Part shown: piece after piece, positions 16,459 through 24,249 of the stretch
Layout of the letters: each line of letters starts with the position of its first letter
Position numbering within the stretch: the first letter of the stretch is position 1
Origin: [Scytonema hofmanni] UTEX 2349
Lineage (GTDB): Bacteria > Cyanobacteriota > Cyanobacteriia > Cyanobacteriales > Nostocaceae
DNA: 64,000 nt
Reading direction: 5' to 3'
Assembly: GCF_000582685.1 (NCBI RefSeq)
Contig: NZ_KK073768.1
Span: 318,993-382,992 of the forward strand
Made by a program: the position numbers and the translations under genes
The notes under the pieces: generated by a model
Told to the model about the DNA's origin: nothing
Databases searched by the model: none
What the model saw: only the letters and a program-made list of their open reading frames with translations

Positions 16459-17031
16459 CTTAAATATGTCCTTGGACTGAGGTAAACAATTCTTAGATGC
16501 GTTTCAACTCATCATGCAGAAAAAGTTGGGTTTTTTGCATGGCATTTGATTACATTTATTTTAAAACTATCTTCAAAATTTATATATAACGTAACACTCC
16601 ATTACCAATAAAGAATTTAGTATTTTTTGTTACTAGGCTTAACCTAGTATCTAGTTTCACAGCATGTTTCATCCATGTAGTTGGGTAATCTACAACACTG
16701 GGGACTAGACGTTTGCTTATGATTATGATTAAAATACGGTAAGTCAGTAGGATTTTAGTGTTTTACTTGTAAAATGCTAGAAAAGTCAGCAGGAGAAGCA
16801 TCCCATTGGCAGTTAAAACCTGCTCAACAAGGGAAAAATGCGATGGGCGAAGCCCCGCCTTCGGCGATCGCGCTAAAAAACTCACTCCAACGGCTTTTTT
16901 GGTCAGGATCTTAAATCCCCAAAGCCTTCGCTAAATAACCTTTGTGTTTCTCATCCAATTAGAAACACAAAAATTTGTGGTGTTTATATTACCACAGTTG
17001 AAAACCCCCATTTTGGATATTGGATAGGAGT
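16459..17031. other. Intergenic region between divergent genes
   Basis: The PAP2 gene and the TauE/SafE gene diverge from here. Visible items: the palindrome ACTAGG-CTTAA-CCTAGT (16632-16648), a possible operator; and a 46-codon open frame 16774-16914 without ribosome binding site, running through a GGCGAAGCC/GGCGATCGCG dispersed repeat. AGGAG at 17026-17030 is immediately before the ATG at 17032. I see no RNA gene. Confidence 0.45.
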
Positions 17032-17829
17032 ATGAACTATTTATTACTACCACTGTTAAGCTTCTTTGTTGGCATCATCGTTGGTTTAACAGGAATTGGC
17101 GGAGCATCTCTCATCACCCCAATGTTGATTTTTGTATTCCAAGTTCCGCCTTCGGTGGCTGTTAGTTCTGATGTCGTGGCTGCGACACTAATGAAGATGG
17201 TTGGCAGTATCAAGCACTATCAACAGAAAACCCTTGACATGCAAGTTGTCCAATGGCTGGCATTTGGAAGTGTCCCAGGATCGCTGTTTGGGGTGGGGAT
17301 TTTGCACTTAATTAGGCGTAATGGTGGATCTAGCCTGGATTATATTTTACTGCGCTTGCTTGGGGTGATGATTCTGTTAGTCACCGTCTTAGCACTCGTA
17401 CAATTGCTACTTTTGACTTTTTTCCCCAAGTTTACGCTACCCGAACTGCCAAAGTTTGACTTAAAAACTAACTTAGGTCGTTTTCTGACGATGACAATAG
17501 GAGCAGTTTTAGGCTGTTTGGTCGGTTTAACTAGTGTTTCTTCCGGTTCAATGTTTGCACTGGTATTGATTGGCTTTTTTCGCCTTGATGCTCGTAAATT
17601 GGTGGGTACAGACATTTCACAAGCCGCGATTTTATTGTTTTTTACCTCCCTCGGACACCTCACTTTGGGAACAGTTAATTGGAGTCTGGTAGTACCGATT
17701 TGGATAGGCTCAGTTCCAGGAGTATTACTAGGCGCTAAAATCTGTCAAATCGCGCCTCAACGCCCACTTCGGTTTATCATTTACACAATATTGATGATGG
17801 TTAGTTGGAAGTTAGTTTATCAAGGGTAA
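17032..17829 (+). CDS. TauE/SafE family permease, second copy
   Basis: A 265-residue membrane protein of the TauE/SafE family: GLTGIGGASLITPMLIFVFQVPPSVAVSSDVVAATLMKMVG in the first half, and GCLVGLTSVSSGSMFALVLIGFFRLDARKLVGTDISQAAILLF in the second. The first half has the canonical GIGGxxL loop, while in the second half the loop is SVSSGSMFA. It differs clearly from the copy at 11053, so the two are not a recent duplication. Start placed at ATG 17032 (MNYLLLPLLSF); an in-frame TTG at 17020 would add four residues. Substrate unknown. Confidence 0.9.
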   Translation: MNYLLLPLLSFFVGIIVGLTGIGGASLITPMLIFVFQVPPSVAVSSDVVAATLMKMVGSIKHYQQKTLDMQVVQWLAFGSVPGSLFGVGILHLIRRNGGSSLDYILLRLLGVMILLVTVLALVQLLLLTFFPKFTLPELPKFDLKTNLGRFLTMTIGAVLGCLVGLTSVSSGSMFALVLIGFFRLDARKLVGTDISQAAILLFFTSLGHLTLGTVNWSLVVPIWIGSVPGVLLGAKICQIAPQRPLRFIIYTILMMVSWKLVYQG

Positions 17830-17958
17830 TGGATATTGGATAGTTGATAGTGGATGGTGGATAGTGGATGGTGGATGGTGGATGGTGGGTAGTTGTTATG
17901 AGTACTTTTTTACAACCAACAACCAACAACCAACAACCAACAACCAACAACCAACAAC
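17830..17958. repeat. Short tandem repeats GGATGGT and CCAACAA
   Basis: Two short tandem repeat tracts separated by about 25 bp: GGATAGT/GGATGGT units at 17830-17892, and CAACCAA heptamers at 17915-17959. They sit between the convergent TauE/SafE and CadD paralogue 3 genes. Such heptameric repeats are typical of filamentous cyanobacterial intergenic DNA. Confidence 0.9.
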
Positions 17959-17966
17959 CCAAAATG

Positions 17967-18629
17967 TTAGGCTTTCACCCACGGTAATAGATTGAATGTA
18001 CCTCTTTCATACATGATAAAAAGTCCCAAACAAATTAAGATATAGGGGACAAGAAAGTTACCGTAGCGAGTTAAAATATCAGCAATGGTAGGATGAAGTG
18101 TTAATAGGTAAGCAATCAAGCCCCAAACCCCTACCATGACAAAAAATACACTCAAAATCACTCCCAGACTGGCAAAATTATGACCAGCGAATAAGGGAAT
18201 ATAAATACTGATATTATCACCACCATTGGCAATGGTTACTGCCGCTACTTTATATGTATTAGGATGCAAAAGACTCAATATAAAAGATATTATGGGGTTT
18301 CTGTATGAAGACTGCTTGAAATCACTGGTTACTGTCTGAATTTCTGTAGTTTCTTCTTGCTGATTCAGCAGTTGCTTAAGACCAATTACTATTGGTAGTA
18401 TGCCGAGTAATCCAATTAATTCTCGCCGCACTACCAAACCACCGAAAAATCCTGGTAAGCTAGCGATGATGATGGCAACAAAACCAAGGTATTGACCAAA
18501 AAAGATATGTCGGCGACGAAAGTCAGCATTTATCTGTGAAAAAAATAGCAGCAGGATTACCATGTCATCGATATTAGTGGCAAAGAAGGCGATTATCCCT
18601 TCTATAAAAGCTGTCCTAAGCTGATTCAT
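17967..18629 (-). CDS. CadD-family transporter, paralogue 3
   Basis: A 220-residue CadD-family protein: GIIAFFATNIDDMVILLLFFSQIN, LPGFFGGLVVRRELIGLLGILPIVIG and TIANGGDNISIYIPLFAG, with the polar linker NQQEETTEIQTVTSDFKQSS between the halves. Both acidic membrane motifs (IDD and NGGDN) are intact. It is divergently oriented to paralogue 4, with about 130 bp between the starts, so the two probably share a control region. Confidence 0.9.
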   Translation of the reverse strand: MNQLRTAFIEGIIAFFATNIDDMVILLLFFSQINADFRRRHIFFGQYLGFVAIIIASLPGFFGGLVVRRELIGLLGILPIVIGLKQLLNQQEETTEIQTVTSDFKQSSYRNPIISFILSLLHPNTYKVAAVTIANGGDNISIYIPLFAGHNFASLGVILSVFFVMVGVWGLIAYLLTLHPTIADILTRYGNFLVPYILICLGLFIMYERGTFNLLPWVKA

Positions 18630-18756
18630 GCTGGATTGTCGGAAAATGTTATTTATATACTAGATTAAACGAACCGCCTTCGCGTTGGCGGAGCCTCTCG
18701 CAGAGAAGCGTCTCGAAGAGAAGGCACCAAGGACACCAAGAAAGAGTAAGAGAAGA

Positions 18757-19449
18757 ATGAATGAGTTAGTTGCTGCAATTGGTACTGGGGTAACGGCGTT
18801 TACTGCTACTAATATTGATGATATTGTGATTTTGTTATTGTTTTTTTCGCAGGTGAATGCTACTTTTCGTCGTCGTCATATTGTTATTGGTCAGTATTTA
18901 GGTTTTACGGTGCTGGTAATTTTTAGTCTTCCTGGTTTCTTTGGGGGGTTGATTTTATCGCCACACTGGATTGGATTGCTAGGCTTGATGCCAATGGCAA
19001 TAGGTATTAGTAGTTTGGTTAATTCTGAAGATGCATCGACGGAAGAAAAGGGGGAAATAGAAGAATTTGATGATTTAAATATTACTAGTTTTCTTGCTCC
19101 CCAGACTTATAGTGTAGCGGCTGTGACTATTGCTAATGGTAGTGACAATATCAGTGTTTATATGCCGTTGTTTGCTAGCAGCAGTTTTGTCACTTTATTA
19201 ATAAATATTATTTTATTTTTTGTCTTTTTAGGTGTTTGGTGTTATTTAGCCGAAAAATTAACTTATCAGAGTACAATAGCTCACTTGATAACTCGTTATG
19301 GCAATTATATTGTGCCTTTTGTACTGATGGGATTAGGTGCTTTTATTGTTTTGAAAAGTGAAGCTTTAAGTCTAACTAAATTAATTCTTAGTTGTATGTG
19401 CTTGACTGTTTTGGTGAAAAAAAACGGGGATTCTGTTAACAAGGTATGA
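18757..19449 (+). CDS. CadD-family transporter, paralogue 4
   Basis: A 230-residue CadD-family protein: TGVTAFTATNIDDIVILLLFFSQVN, LPGFFGGLILSPHWIGLLGLMPMAIG and TIANGSDNISVYMPLFASSS. The start is at MNELV, matching paralogue 1; an in-frame upstream start at 18685 would translate a dispersed GCGTCTCGAAGAGAAG repeat. The last 20 or so residues (LSCMCLTVLVKKNGDSVNKV) have no counterpart in the other three. The stop codon lies directly at the left end of a MITE-like element (19449), so the tail may have been altered by that insertion. Confidence 0.9.
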   Translation: MNELVAAIGTGVTAFTATNIDDIVILLLFFSQVNATFRRRHIVIGQYLGFTVLVIFSLPGFFGGLILSPHWIGLLGLMPMAIGISSLVNSEDASTEEKGEIEEFDDLNITSFLAPQTYSVAAVTIANGSDNISVYMPLFASSSFVTLLINIILFFVFLGVWCYLAEKLTYQSTIAHLITRYGNYIVPFVLMGLGAFIVLKSEALSLTKLILSCMCLTVLVKKNGDSVNKV

Positions 19450-19572
19450 TATCATGTCCGGTCAAACAGCCATAATAAAAGAACCCCTCCCCAACCCTAA
19501 GAGCCTGCGGGGAGGGTGCCACAGGCGGGTGGGGTTCTTGATGAATTATGGGTAAGCTACCGGACATGATAT
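19449..19572. repeat. MITE-like element with ATATCATGTCCGGT termini
   Basis: A 124-bp element with perfect 14-bp terminal inverted repeats, ATATCATGTCCGGT at 19449-19462 and ACCGGACATGATAT at 19559-19572. Between them is a GC-rich palindrome beginning AAGAACCCC and ending GGGGTTCTT. The core is in the opposite orientation to that of the related copy at 7079-7175. It abuts the stop codon of CadD paralogue 4. Confidence 0.85.
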
Positions 19573-19607
19573 GAGGAAAAAATTAAATCTCCATTTGCAC
19601 TCTAATC

Positions 19608-19758
19608 GAATACACGCAAAGACGTAGCAGTGCTACGTCTCTACAGGGTTTTGGGTTTTATATATGTAATTAATTTACCTCAATTACGATGTAGATACAC
19701 GCAAAGACGTAGCACTGCTACGTCTCTACAAGGTTTTGGGTTTTATGCATGTATCTCC
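19608..19758. repeat. Two direct copies of the GACGTAGC/GCTACGTC palindromic repeat
   Basis: Two copies of a roughly 60-bp block (ATACACGCAAAGACGTAGCA, then TGCTACGTCTCTAC and GGGTTTTGGGTTTTAT) at about 19610 and 19694. Each contains a palindrome of the family seen at least 15 times in the window. The region from here to 19887 contains no gene. Confidence 0.85.
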
Positions 19759-19887
19759 TAAACGGGAAATTTGCTGTAAATAAATTTACAGATTAGTTAA
19801 AGCGCTAGGCTATATCATAATAACTTGGACTCTGCGCTATTTTCTAAACGCTTCGCCACAGGATTGCTGCATATAAAGCTGCGATCG

Positions 19888-20445
19888 CTAAATGTAATAC
19901 ATCGGATTCTGCTGTATCCTTTGATCTCGTTCTTGACACATGTCTTGGAGTGTATAGCTTTTCAAAACTTCAACCGCAGCATTGTTAGCTTGTAGCCAAA
20001 TGTCTTGCACCAGATTTTTTTCTAGAGTGGGGGGTTCAGAACTTTCTTTCGGTTTGCGATCGCCTTCCACCAAAGTCACAATTTCCAGCAAGGTAATTTG
20101 CCAAGGTTCACGAACTAAAAGAAAGCCTCCCCTAGAACCGCGTTGACTCTTAATCACACCCGCACGTCGCAGACTAGTAAGAATTTGTTCGAGATAGCGT
20201 TCTGGAATCGGTTGCTTGGCAACAATCTCGCTCATCGTCAGAGGAACTTTTTTGTCATGATGACTCGCCAGTTCTAAAAGTGCTAACAGAGCATATTCGA
20301 CTTTAGAAGACAGATCCAACAGAGCGTAATTTGGACTATTCAAGTTTTTACTCAATATATTACGGTTTCTCGATAGATTTGAGATATATAGCGGCGAGCT
20401 TAATTTTTCTTCAACTGACGAATGTGATAGCATCCCAATTATCAT
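19888..20445 (-). CDS. Rrf2-family transcriptional regulator
   Basis: A winged-helix Rrf2 regulator. The DNA-binding domain begins DLSSKVEYALLALLELASHH and continues LTMSEIVAKQPIPERYLEQILTSLRRAGVIKSQRGSRGGFLL. The C terminus has only one cysteine (DMCQERD), so it lacks the three-cysteine iron-sulfur ligand set of IscR and is more like the cysteine-metabolism repressor CymR. The open frame from ATG 20445 gives 185 residues, of which the first 43 or so are not part of the family fold; a TTG at 20319 would give the usual length of about 143. It diverges from cysE, which it may regulate; that is inference from position. Confidence 0.88.
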   Translation of the reverse strand: MIIGMLSHSSVEEKLSSPLYISNLSRNRNILSKNLNSPNYALLDLSSKVEYALLALLELASHHDKKVPLTMSEIVAKQPIPERYLEQILTSLRRAGVIKSQRGSRGGFLLVREPWQITLLEIVTLVEGDRKPKESSEPPTLEKNLVQDIWLQANNAAVEVLKSYTLQDMCQERDQRIQQNPMYYI

Positions 20446-20566
20446 GAAATTATATACTTGAAATCTATCGGACTACCGTAGATTATCCAATATAATTCCT
20501 ATCTGGGGAATTAATTATTTAGGTATTTCATGTTACATACCTTCGTAACAAAGATCCAAACTTCTT

Positions 20567-21292
20567 ATGCTACTAACTGATTTGCGAACGATTTATGACC
20601 GCGATCCAGCTGCCCGTAACTGGCTGGAAGTGTTGTTTTGCTATCCCGGACTTCAAGCCATAGTGCTTCATCGCCTCGCGCATCGGCTGTATAAAACAGG
20701 GATGCCCTTTATACCTCGATTTATTTCCCATCTCAGTAGGTTTTTTACCGGAATTGAAATTCACCCAGGAGCAACCATTGGCAAGGGTGTTTTTATAGAC
20801 CACGGTATGGGAGTAGTCGTTGGTGAGACAGCCATTATCGGCGATAATGCCCTAATTTATCAAGGTGCCACCCTTGGCGGTACCGGGAAAGAAAGCGGCA
20901 AGCGCCATCCCACTTTGGGAAATAATGTGGTTGTCGGCGCAGGCGCAAAGGTATTAGGCAACATTCAAATCGGTGATAATGTCCGCATCGGCGCAGGTTC
21001 GGTCGTACTGCGAGATGTGCCCAGTAACACGACTGTAGTGGGAATTCCCGGACGTGTAACTCGTCAAGACAACACAAGTGTTAATCCTTTGGCTCATAAT
21101 AAAGTCCGGGATGTCGAAGCTGAGGTAATACGCGCTTTATTTGAACGAGTCAAAAAGCTAGAGAAACAAGTTATCGAGATGGAAACTGAATTACATATGT
21201 CCGTCATCGAAGTAGATAACGGACAAACTGATAACAGTAAGTGCAATACAGATTCGGTAATCGAAGACTTTCTCGATGGTGCGGGAATTTAG
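20567..21292 (+). CDS. cysE: Serine O-acetyltransferase
   Basis: A 241-residue enzyme that acetylates L-serine with acetyl-CoA, the first step of cysteine biosynthesis. It has the short N-terminal helical domain of plant/Gram-positive type (DPAARNWLEVLFCYPGLQAIVLHRLAHRLY). A left-handed beta-helix of hexapeptide repeats follows (IHPGATIGKGVFIDHGMGVVVGETAIIGDNALIYQGATLGG). Active-site elements are the DHGMG loop and KRHPTLGNNVVVGAGAKVLG. A C-terminal acidic tail of about 70 residues follows the catalytic domain. It lies between an Rrf2 regulator (divergent) and cysA (convergent), in line with a sulfur-assimilation locus. Confidence 0.96.
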   Translation: MLLTDLRTIYDRDPAARNWLEVLFCYPGLQAIVLHRLAHRLYKTGMPFIPRFISHLSRFFTGIEIHPGATIGKGVFIDHGMGVVVGETAIIGDNALIYQGATLGGTGKESGKRHPTLGNNVVVGAGAKVLGNIQIGDNVRIGAGSVVLRDVPSNTTVVGIPGRVTRQDNTSVNPLAHNKVRDVEAEVIRALFERVKKLEKQVIEMETELHMSVIEVDNGQTDNSKCNTDSVIEDFLDGAGI

Positions 21293-21464
21293 GAATGGGG
21301 CATGGGGCATGGGGCATGGGGCATGGGGCAATGGGGCAATGGGGTAATGGGCATAGGGCATGGGGTATGGAAAGAATGCTATTAGATATAGAACGCGTAT
21401 CAAAAATCGAGCGTCTTTAATTCCCGTTGCCCAATGCCCATTGCCCTATGCCCTATGCCCAATT
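21293..21464. repeat. GGGGCAT short tandem repeats
   Basis: Five to six copies of a GGGGCAT heptamer at 21295-21331, changing into GGGGCAATGGGGTAATGG variants. An inverted relative, GCCCATTGCCCTATGCCC, is near 21435-21460, so the region can form a long hairpin between the convergent cysE and cysA genes. Confidence 0.9.
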
Positions 21465-22475
21465 CTATGCATAAGCCGGAAAAACTCTTGCTTGCTTGGG
21501 TTTAATGTAGACTCGCTGATTTTCTTTCAGTGGAAGTTGATTGAACTGATCTCGGCTGAGGTGAGCATTTATCCTTTCCCCAGACTCTAGAATTAACTCG
21601 ATGCGAATTTCCCAACCTAAGTGAATTATGTTGTCAACTTTGGCTGGTGTTGCATCTTGGACTTTCTGCGGTTGAATGAGAATGTCATGAGGACGTAAGA
21701 ATACGCGATCGCTCGCAGTGAACGAATGATTGTCTGTTTGAATACCAGAGTTAGCAGATAGGATATTCACTGGACCAATAAAGCTCATCACAAATGGTGT
21801 TGCTGGCTGGTCGTAAATCTCGGCTGGTGTACCAACTTGCTCGACTCGACCTTTATTCATCACGACAATTTCATCAGCAACTTCCATTGCTTCTTCTTGG
21901 TCGTGGGTAACAAAGACTGTGGTTACATGCACATCTTCATGCAGACGCCGCAACCACATTCTTAAATCTTTGCGTACTTTTGCATCTAAAGCGCCAAAAG
22001 GTTCATCTAGCAGCAAGATTTGCGGCTGAACTGCTAAAGCACGCGCTAAAGCTACTCTTTGCCGTTGTCCCCCAGATAGTTGTGAAGGATAGCGATCGCC
22101 TAATCCACTCAACTGCACCAAATCTAAAAGTTCCTCTACTCGCTGCTTAATTCGGTTTTTGGGAGCTTTGCGGAGTTCTAGGGCAAAAGCGATGTTCTGC
22201 CGCACCGTTAAGTGCTTAAATAAGGCATAATGCTGAAATACAAAGCCAATGTTACGCTCTTGCACCCGCTTGTGAGTGGCATTTTCACCAACTATCCACA
22301 CTTCACCAGAACTAGGCGTCTCTAGTCCAGCAATCATCCGCATTAATGTTGATTTTCCTGAACCAGACGGACCCAAAAGCGCAACCAAAGAGCCAGTTTT
22401 AAATTCTAAGCTCACAGAATCCACAGCATGGAAAGAACCGTAGTGTTTGGAAACATTCTCAACCGATATCCCCAT
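21465..22475 (-). CDS. cysA: Sulfate/thiosulfate ABC transporter ATP-binding protein
   Basis: A 336-residue ABC ATPase of the CysA type energising sulfate uptake. Motifs: Walker A GPSGSGKST at 35-43, signature LSGGQRQR, Walker B ILLLDEPFGALDA, His switch VFVTHDQEEAMEVAD, and the CysA-typical C-terminal regulatory (TOBE-like) domain starting VNILSANSG and containing FLRPHDILIQ. The start is set at MGISVENVSKHYG with an AAAGGA ribosome binding site. The open frame extends 67 codons further upstream, but that part has no ABC homology and would overlap the divergent regulator gene. The permease genes cysT/cysW and a binding protein are not adjacent. Confidence 0.95.
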   Translation of the reverse strand: MGISVENVSKHYGSFHAVDSVSLEFKTGSLVALLGPSGSGKSTLMRMIAGLETPSSGEVWIVGENATHKRVQERNIGFVFQHYALFKHLTVRQNIAFALELRKAPKNRIKQRVEELLDLVQLSGLGDRYPSQLSGGQRQRVALARALAVQPQILLLDEPFGALDAKVRKDLRMWLRRLHEDVHVTTVFVTHDQEEAMEVADEIVVMNKGRVEQVGTPAEIYDQPATPFVMSFIGPVNILSANSGIQTDNHSFTASDRVFLRPHDILIQPQKVQDATPAKVDNIIHLGWEIRIELILESGERINAHLSRDQFNQLPLKENQRVYIKPKQARVFPAYA

Positions 22476-22549
22476 AGGAAATCCTTTCAGAAATTGATAT
22501 ATTTTGAATACTACGGTTAATGTATCGGATAATAGGATTATTTGCAATA

Positions 22550-23137
22550 ATGTCTTTATACTCTGCCCCACCAAATTCTGTAAGTAAGAATACAGTTCAA
22601 TATTTTTCCCGTCGCTCCTTGTTGCCACAACACACTCAGACTTTGTGGAAAATTGAAACAGGGGTTGTACGAACATTTACTTATCTAGAAGACGGTACGA
22701 GCGTGACTCTGGGAGTGTGGGGATCGGGAGATATTGTTGGCAAAGCTTTGTCAAAAGTTGAACCGTATCAGATAGAGTGTCTCACCAAAGTGCAAGTGAC
22801 AATCTTTGATTTCCAAGGGTGGGATCAAATTGCAGACGTATTGCTGGCACACATTCAACAAGCTGAAGAATTGATGATTGTTCGTGGCTATAAAACCGTT
22901 GATATTATGCTTATCAAGCTGTTGACATGGTTATCTAAAAGATTTGGTCGTGAAGTTGAACAAGGACGTTTGATAGATATGCGTCTGACTCATGAAGACA
23001 TTGCTGAACTATTGGGTTCAACTCGCGTCACAATCACTCGTATTCTCCGACAATTAGAAGAGGAAGGCTTTATTCACCGTCTAAGTCTACATCGAATTGT
23101 ACTGCGAGAAGAAGAAATTTGGCACTATGAGATTTAA
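22550..23137 (+). CDS. cysR: Crp/Fnr-family regulator, CysR-like
   Basis: A 195-residue regulator with an N-terminal cyclic-nucleotide-binding-like beta-roll (FSRRSLLPQHTQTLWKIETGVVRTFTYLEDGTSVTLGVWGSGDIVGKAL) and a C-terminal Crp-type helix-turn-helix (RLTHEDIAELLGSTRVTITRILRQLEEEGFI). It diverges from cysA, the arrangement described for cysR in Synechococcus, where CysR is needed for sulfur-limitation responses. By analogy it probably activates sulfate-uptake genes. Start: ATG 22550 (MSLYSAPP) fits the family; an in-frame ATG at 22520 would add ten hydrophobic residues. The cysA-cysR intergenic region (22476-22549) should hold the operator. Confidence 0.85.
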   Translation: MSLYSAPPNSVSKNTVQYFSRRSLLPQHTQTLWKIETGVVRTFTYLEDGTSVTLGVWGSGDIVGKALSKVEPYQIECLTKVQVTIFDFQGWDQIADVLLAHIQQAEELMIVRGYKTVDIMLIKLLTWLSKRFGREVEQGRLIDMRLTHEDIAELLGSTRVTITRILRQLEEEGFIHRLSLHRIVLREEEIWHYEI

Positions 23138-23264
23138 TAAAGGGACACGCTATAGTCTTGGATTTATATTCTAATTCCCTTTGAAATTCATAAAATCCAG
23201 AAACTAAAGCCAAAACAATTCCCCTAACTAACCCAATCCTAAATTTAATTTTAAAGTCCTCGTT

Positions 23265-23333
23265 CTTGTTGCGATCGCTCCAGATTAAGTCAGTCGTTGT
23301 GAAGTATCTTGGGGCTAACGGCATTAATGTCTA
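23265..23333 (+). promoter_or_regulatory. Duplicated upstream element, copy 1
   Basis: A 69-bp block CTTGTTGCGATCGCTCCAGA...TATTCTTGGGGCT-like to ATTAATGTCTA lies 22 bp upstream of the carbonic-anhydrase-like gene. It is about 80 percent identical to 24161-24228, which lies just upstream of the glutamine amidotransferase gene. It may be a shared control region or simply a dispersed repeat carrying a HIP1 site. Confidence 0.4.
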
Positions 23334-23354
23334 ACGATTAGGAGATTACAAGCG

Positions 23355-23981
23355 ATGTTGCATCAACAAATTGACCAGAATTTATCAGACACAAAAGCAT
23401 GGGCATTGCGGAGGCAGTTGGGTATACCCAACAACAAGCGTTTGTGGGTATTAACCTGCATGGATGAACGCTTACCTGTGGAGAAAGCGTTAGGAATTAG
23501 TGAGGGGGATGCTCATATTTTCCGGAATGCTGGGGGTTTAGTTACGGATGATGCAATTCGGTCGGCGATGTTGACAACACAGTTTTTTGGCACAAAAGAA
23601 ATTATCGTCGTTAACCATACCGAATGTGGCATGATGACTGCCTCTGGAGACTTTCTCACAGAGGTATTGAAAAATACTGGAATAGATGTAGATATGGTTA
23701 GCGTTGATCCTGCACTTCCAGAGTTGAAACTACCAAAAGGCGTTTTTTCCAAGTGGATTAAAACGTTTACCGATGTGGATGAAATCTGCGTCAAACAGGT
23801 GGAGTTGCTGCGTAATTCTCCTTTAATTCCCCAGGATGTAGTGATTAATGGGTACATTTGGGAAGTGGAGACTAAAAGTTTGCGTCGTCCCTACGAACGT
23901 TTGAGTGAGAAGGTAAACACAGCTGAGGCTATGGGTGTCAAGACTATAAAAGTAACTGAATCCACTGAATCCCTTGTATAA
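23355..23981 (+). CDS. Beta-carbonic-anhydrase-fold enzyme
   Basis: A 208-residue enzyme of the beta-carbonic anhydrase superfamily. It has the zinc ligands Cys35 (in TCMDER, with Asp37 and Arg39 as the conserved dyad), His88 and Cys91 (in NHTECG). The sequence FRNAGGLVTDDAIRSAMLTTQFFGTKEIIVVNHTECGM is typical of the small clade that includes carbonyl sulfide and carbon disulfide hydrolases besides true carbonic anhydrases. Insertion of about 45 residues (GDFLTEVLKNTGI...FTDVDE) follows the second motif. The sulfur-gene neighbourhood (cysA, CysR-like regulator) makes a COS-hydrolase activity possible but unproven. Confidence 0.88.
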   Translation: MLHQQIDQNLSDTKAWALRRQLGIPNNKRLWVLTCMDERLPVEKALGISEGDAHIFRNAGGLVTDDAIRSAMLTTQFFGTKEIIVVNHTECGMMTASGDFLTEVLKNTGIDVDMVSVDPALPELKLPKGVFSKWIKTFTDVDEICVKQVELLRNSPLIPQDVVINGYIWEVETKSLRRPYERLSEKVNTAEAMGVKTIKVTESTESLV

Positions 23982-24160
23982 ATTGGGAGATTGATAGCAT
24001 GTCTGATATTGTAGCAATCGCTCTTTTTGAATTTAGCCACAATTTGAGCGATCGCACTCAGAGGTGCTTGGTGCTTGATATTTACCCCAAAGATTTACCT
24101 ACTCTACCTCCTGCTATTTTTTAGTTCCGTCGAACTCACGTTTAATTAACAAATGACTAA

Positions 24161-24228
24161 CTTGTTGCGATCGCTCCAGATTCGTCAGCCATCCTGAAGT
24201 ATCTTGAGGCTAATAGTATTAATGTCTA
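24161..24228 (+). promoter_or_regulatory. Duplicated upstream element, copy 2
   Basis: The second copy of the block at 23265-23333, ending ATTAATGTCTA, here 21 bp upstream of the glutamine amidotransferase start. Both copies keep the same order and nearly the same distance to their start codon. Confidence 0.4.
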
Positions 24229-24249
24229 TAGTTCACAGATGCGATCGCT

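Noticed and set aside
16774..16914. 46-codon frame before the second TauE/SafE gene
   Set aside because: It runs through a dispersed GGCGAAGCC repeat, has no ribosome binding site and no recognisable protein pattern.
22476..22676. N-terminal extension of cysA
   Set aside because: It overlaps the divergent regulator gene and shows no ABC ATPase sequence; MGISVENVSKHYG is the family start.
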